Part shown: positions 5,053-5,756 of the stretch, piece by piece
How the letters are laid out: each line of letters begins with the position of its first letter
How positions within the stretch are numbered: position 1 is the first letter of the stretch
Assembly: GCA_028275075.1 (NCBI GenBank)
Contig: JAQCNK010000343.1
Span: 1-5,756 of the forward strand
Length of the DNA: 5,756 nt
DNA from: Haloarcula sp.
GTDB taxonomy: Archaea > Halobacteriota > Halobacteria > Halobacteriales > Haloarculaceae
Direction of reading: 5' to 3'
Translations under genes and position numbers: made by a program
The notes under the pieces: model-generated
What the model saw: the letters and a program-made list of their open reading frames with translations, nothing else
The model's database searches: none
Told to the model about the DNA's origin: nothing

Positions 5053-5628
5053 GTGTCAGAGTCTCCTGCGGACGCAACTGTCCTCGTTGTGGATGACGAG
5101 ACGGAAGTAGCGGATGTCTACGCGTTGCGTCTCCGCAACCAGTACGAGACAGAGACAGCGTACGGCGGTGCGGCCGCACTCGAACGGCTTGACGACGATA
5201 TCGACGTGGTACTACTCGACCGGCGGATGCCGGACATCGGCGGCGACGAGGTGCTCGAGGAGATACGTGACCGTGACATCTCGACACGAGTTATCATGAT
5301 AACGGCGGTGGATCCCGACTTCGACATCATCGAGATGGAGTTCGATGACTACCTCTGCAAACCCGTCGAGAAATCGGATCTGGTCGCGGCAATCGAGCAG
5401 CAATTGGCCACCCGCCGGTACGACGACCGGCTCGCGGAGTATCTGGAAGTCACGTCGAAACTCACCCTGCTGAAAGGGGAGAAGACAGCCCAGACGCTGA
5501 ACGGTAACGAGGATGTCGAGTCACTGGAACAGCGGGCCGCTACACTGCAAGCGGAGATGGACGAGGCACTCTTGGAGTTCGAGGATATCGACACCGCATT
5601 TCGTAATATCTCACGCCGGCCGAGCTGA
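5053..5628 (+). CDS. Response regulator with receiver and C-terminal HalX domain
   Basis: This is a two-component response regulator of the haloarchaeal HalX type, phosphorylated by a histidine kinase that is not in this window. The receiver domain (about residues 8-118) has all the key residues: acidic pair Asp14-Asp15 in VLVVDDE, phosphoacceptor Asp56 in VVLLDRRMPDIGGDEVLEEI, Thr84 in IMITA and Lys103 in LCKPV. The C-terminal region from about residue 123 to 188 matches the HalX pattern: YDDRLAEYLEVTSKLTLLKGEK, then a Glu/Leu-rich, probably coiled-coil helix (about 153-183) ending in DTAFRNISRR. HalX function is not established and no classical DNA-binding helix-turn-helix is visible. The start is GTG 5053, supported by the TATA spacing; the first in-frame ATG would delete the receiver's first strand. 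It is divergent from the small membrane protein gene. Confidence 0.94.
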   Translation: MSESPADATVLVVDDETEVADVYALRLRNQYETETAYGGAAALERLDDDIDVVLLDRRMPDIGGDEVLEEIRDRDISTRVIMITAVDPDFDIIEMEFDDYLCKPVEKSDLVAAIEQQLATRRYDDRLAEYLEVTSKLTLLKGEKTAQTLNGNEDVESLEQRAATLQAEMDEALLEFEDIDTAFRNISRRPS

Positions 5629-5713
5629 CCGCTCTGTATGGTGTGTGAACGATTGGCTATTTTCCGTGTGCGATTAGTCGCTCGGCTCGTCTAAGGCTCG
5701 CTCATCGAAACAC

Positions 5714-5729
5714 AACAGGGCAGCCTGTT
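5714..5729. repeat. Short hairpin near the window end
   Basis: The arms aacagg (5714-5719) and cctgtt (5724-5729) flank the 4-base loop gcag. It lies 85 bases after the response-regulator stop and immediately before the repeated arm sequence at 5732. A short hairpin (ctgtc/gacag, 1276-1291) also precedes the other copy of that arm. The significance of either is uncertain. Confidence 0.35.
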
Positions 5730-5731
5730 AC

Positions 5732-5752
5732 CTGATACTGTCGGCTGTAACA
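5732..5752. repeat. Second copy of the left arm of the 1306-1385 palindrome
   Basis: This 21-base block matches 1303-1323 at 19 of 21 positions: ctgatactg and ggctgtaaca are identical and only the two central bases differ (tc here, gt there). The window ends four bases later, so the expected complementary arm, if present, is outside. The identity extends beyond the 16-base arm on both sides, which makes chance unlikely. Confidence 0.7.
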
Positions 5753-5756
5753 CCAC

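Noticed and set aside
5629..5713. Region after the response regulator, checked for a terminator or small gene
   Set aside because: A four-T run near 5660-5663 without a stem and an 18-codon open frame; neither is convincing.
1..5756. A complete novel defence, toxin or CRISPR-type system
   Set aside because: The genes are individually promoted and belong mostly to known signalling or housekeeping families; no repeat array, nuclease, toxin pair or transposase is visible. The HerA-like gene could belong to a system upstream, but that cannot be seen here.

Overview
The window looks like chromosomal DNA from a halophilic archaeon of the class Halobacteria, plausibly Haloarcula-like. The evidence is high GC with GC-rich third codon positions, strongly acidic proteins, a response regulator carrying the HalX output domain, universal-stress-type proteins of haloarchaeal style, and archaeal TATA boxes about 26-30 bases before start codons, which implies leaderless transcripts. 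The genus is inferred from general resemblance and no search was run.

Layout, left to right. Positions 1-1176 (+) hold the C-terminal part of a HerA/DUF87-type P-loop ATPase whose 5' end lies outside the window. A 310-base gap follows, holding a small hairpin (1238-1256) and an 80-base, exactly centred imperfect palindrome (1306-1385). Next is a UspA-family gene (1487-1912, +), convergent with a second, divergent UspA-like gene (2019-2462, -). The second Usp gene lies directly downstream of a single-domain KaiC/RAD55-like ATPase gene with a long acidic N-terminal tail (2513-3538, -), but has its own TATA box. The KaiC-like gene is divergent from an NAD kinase gene (3646-4497, +), and the two promoters sit back to back. 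The NAD kinase converges on a small three-helix membrane protein gene (4637-4924, -). An 84-base hairpin element (4509-4592) lies between their stop codons. The membrane protein gene is divergent from a HalX response regulator (5053-5628, +). The window ends inside what looks like a second copy of the arm of the 1306-1385 palindrome.

Functionally this is a set of small, separately promoted regulatory and housekeeping genes: stress proteins, a KaiC-like ATPase, NADP synthesis and phosphorelay signalling. Most have their own promoter, so no large operon is evident. I do not see a complete defence system, CRISPR array, insertion sequence with transposase, tRNA or rRNA.

The signal that ordinary gene annotation does not explain is the pair of long intergenic palindromes. 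They are 80 and 84 bases long, with perfect outer arms of 16 and 17 bases and partly paired interiors. They share an ATAC..GGT.G....AA arm pattern, and the first arm recurs at the window edge. They may be members of a dispersed haloarchaeal palindromic repeat family, or structured terminators or regulatory elements.
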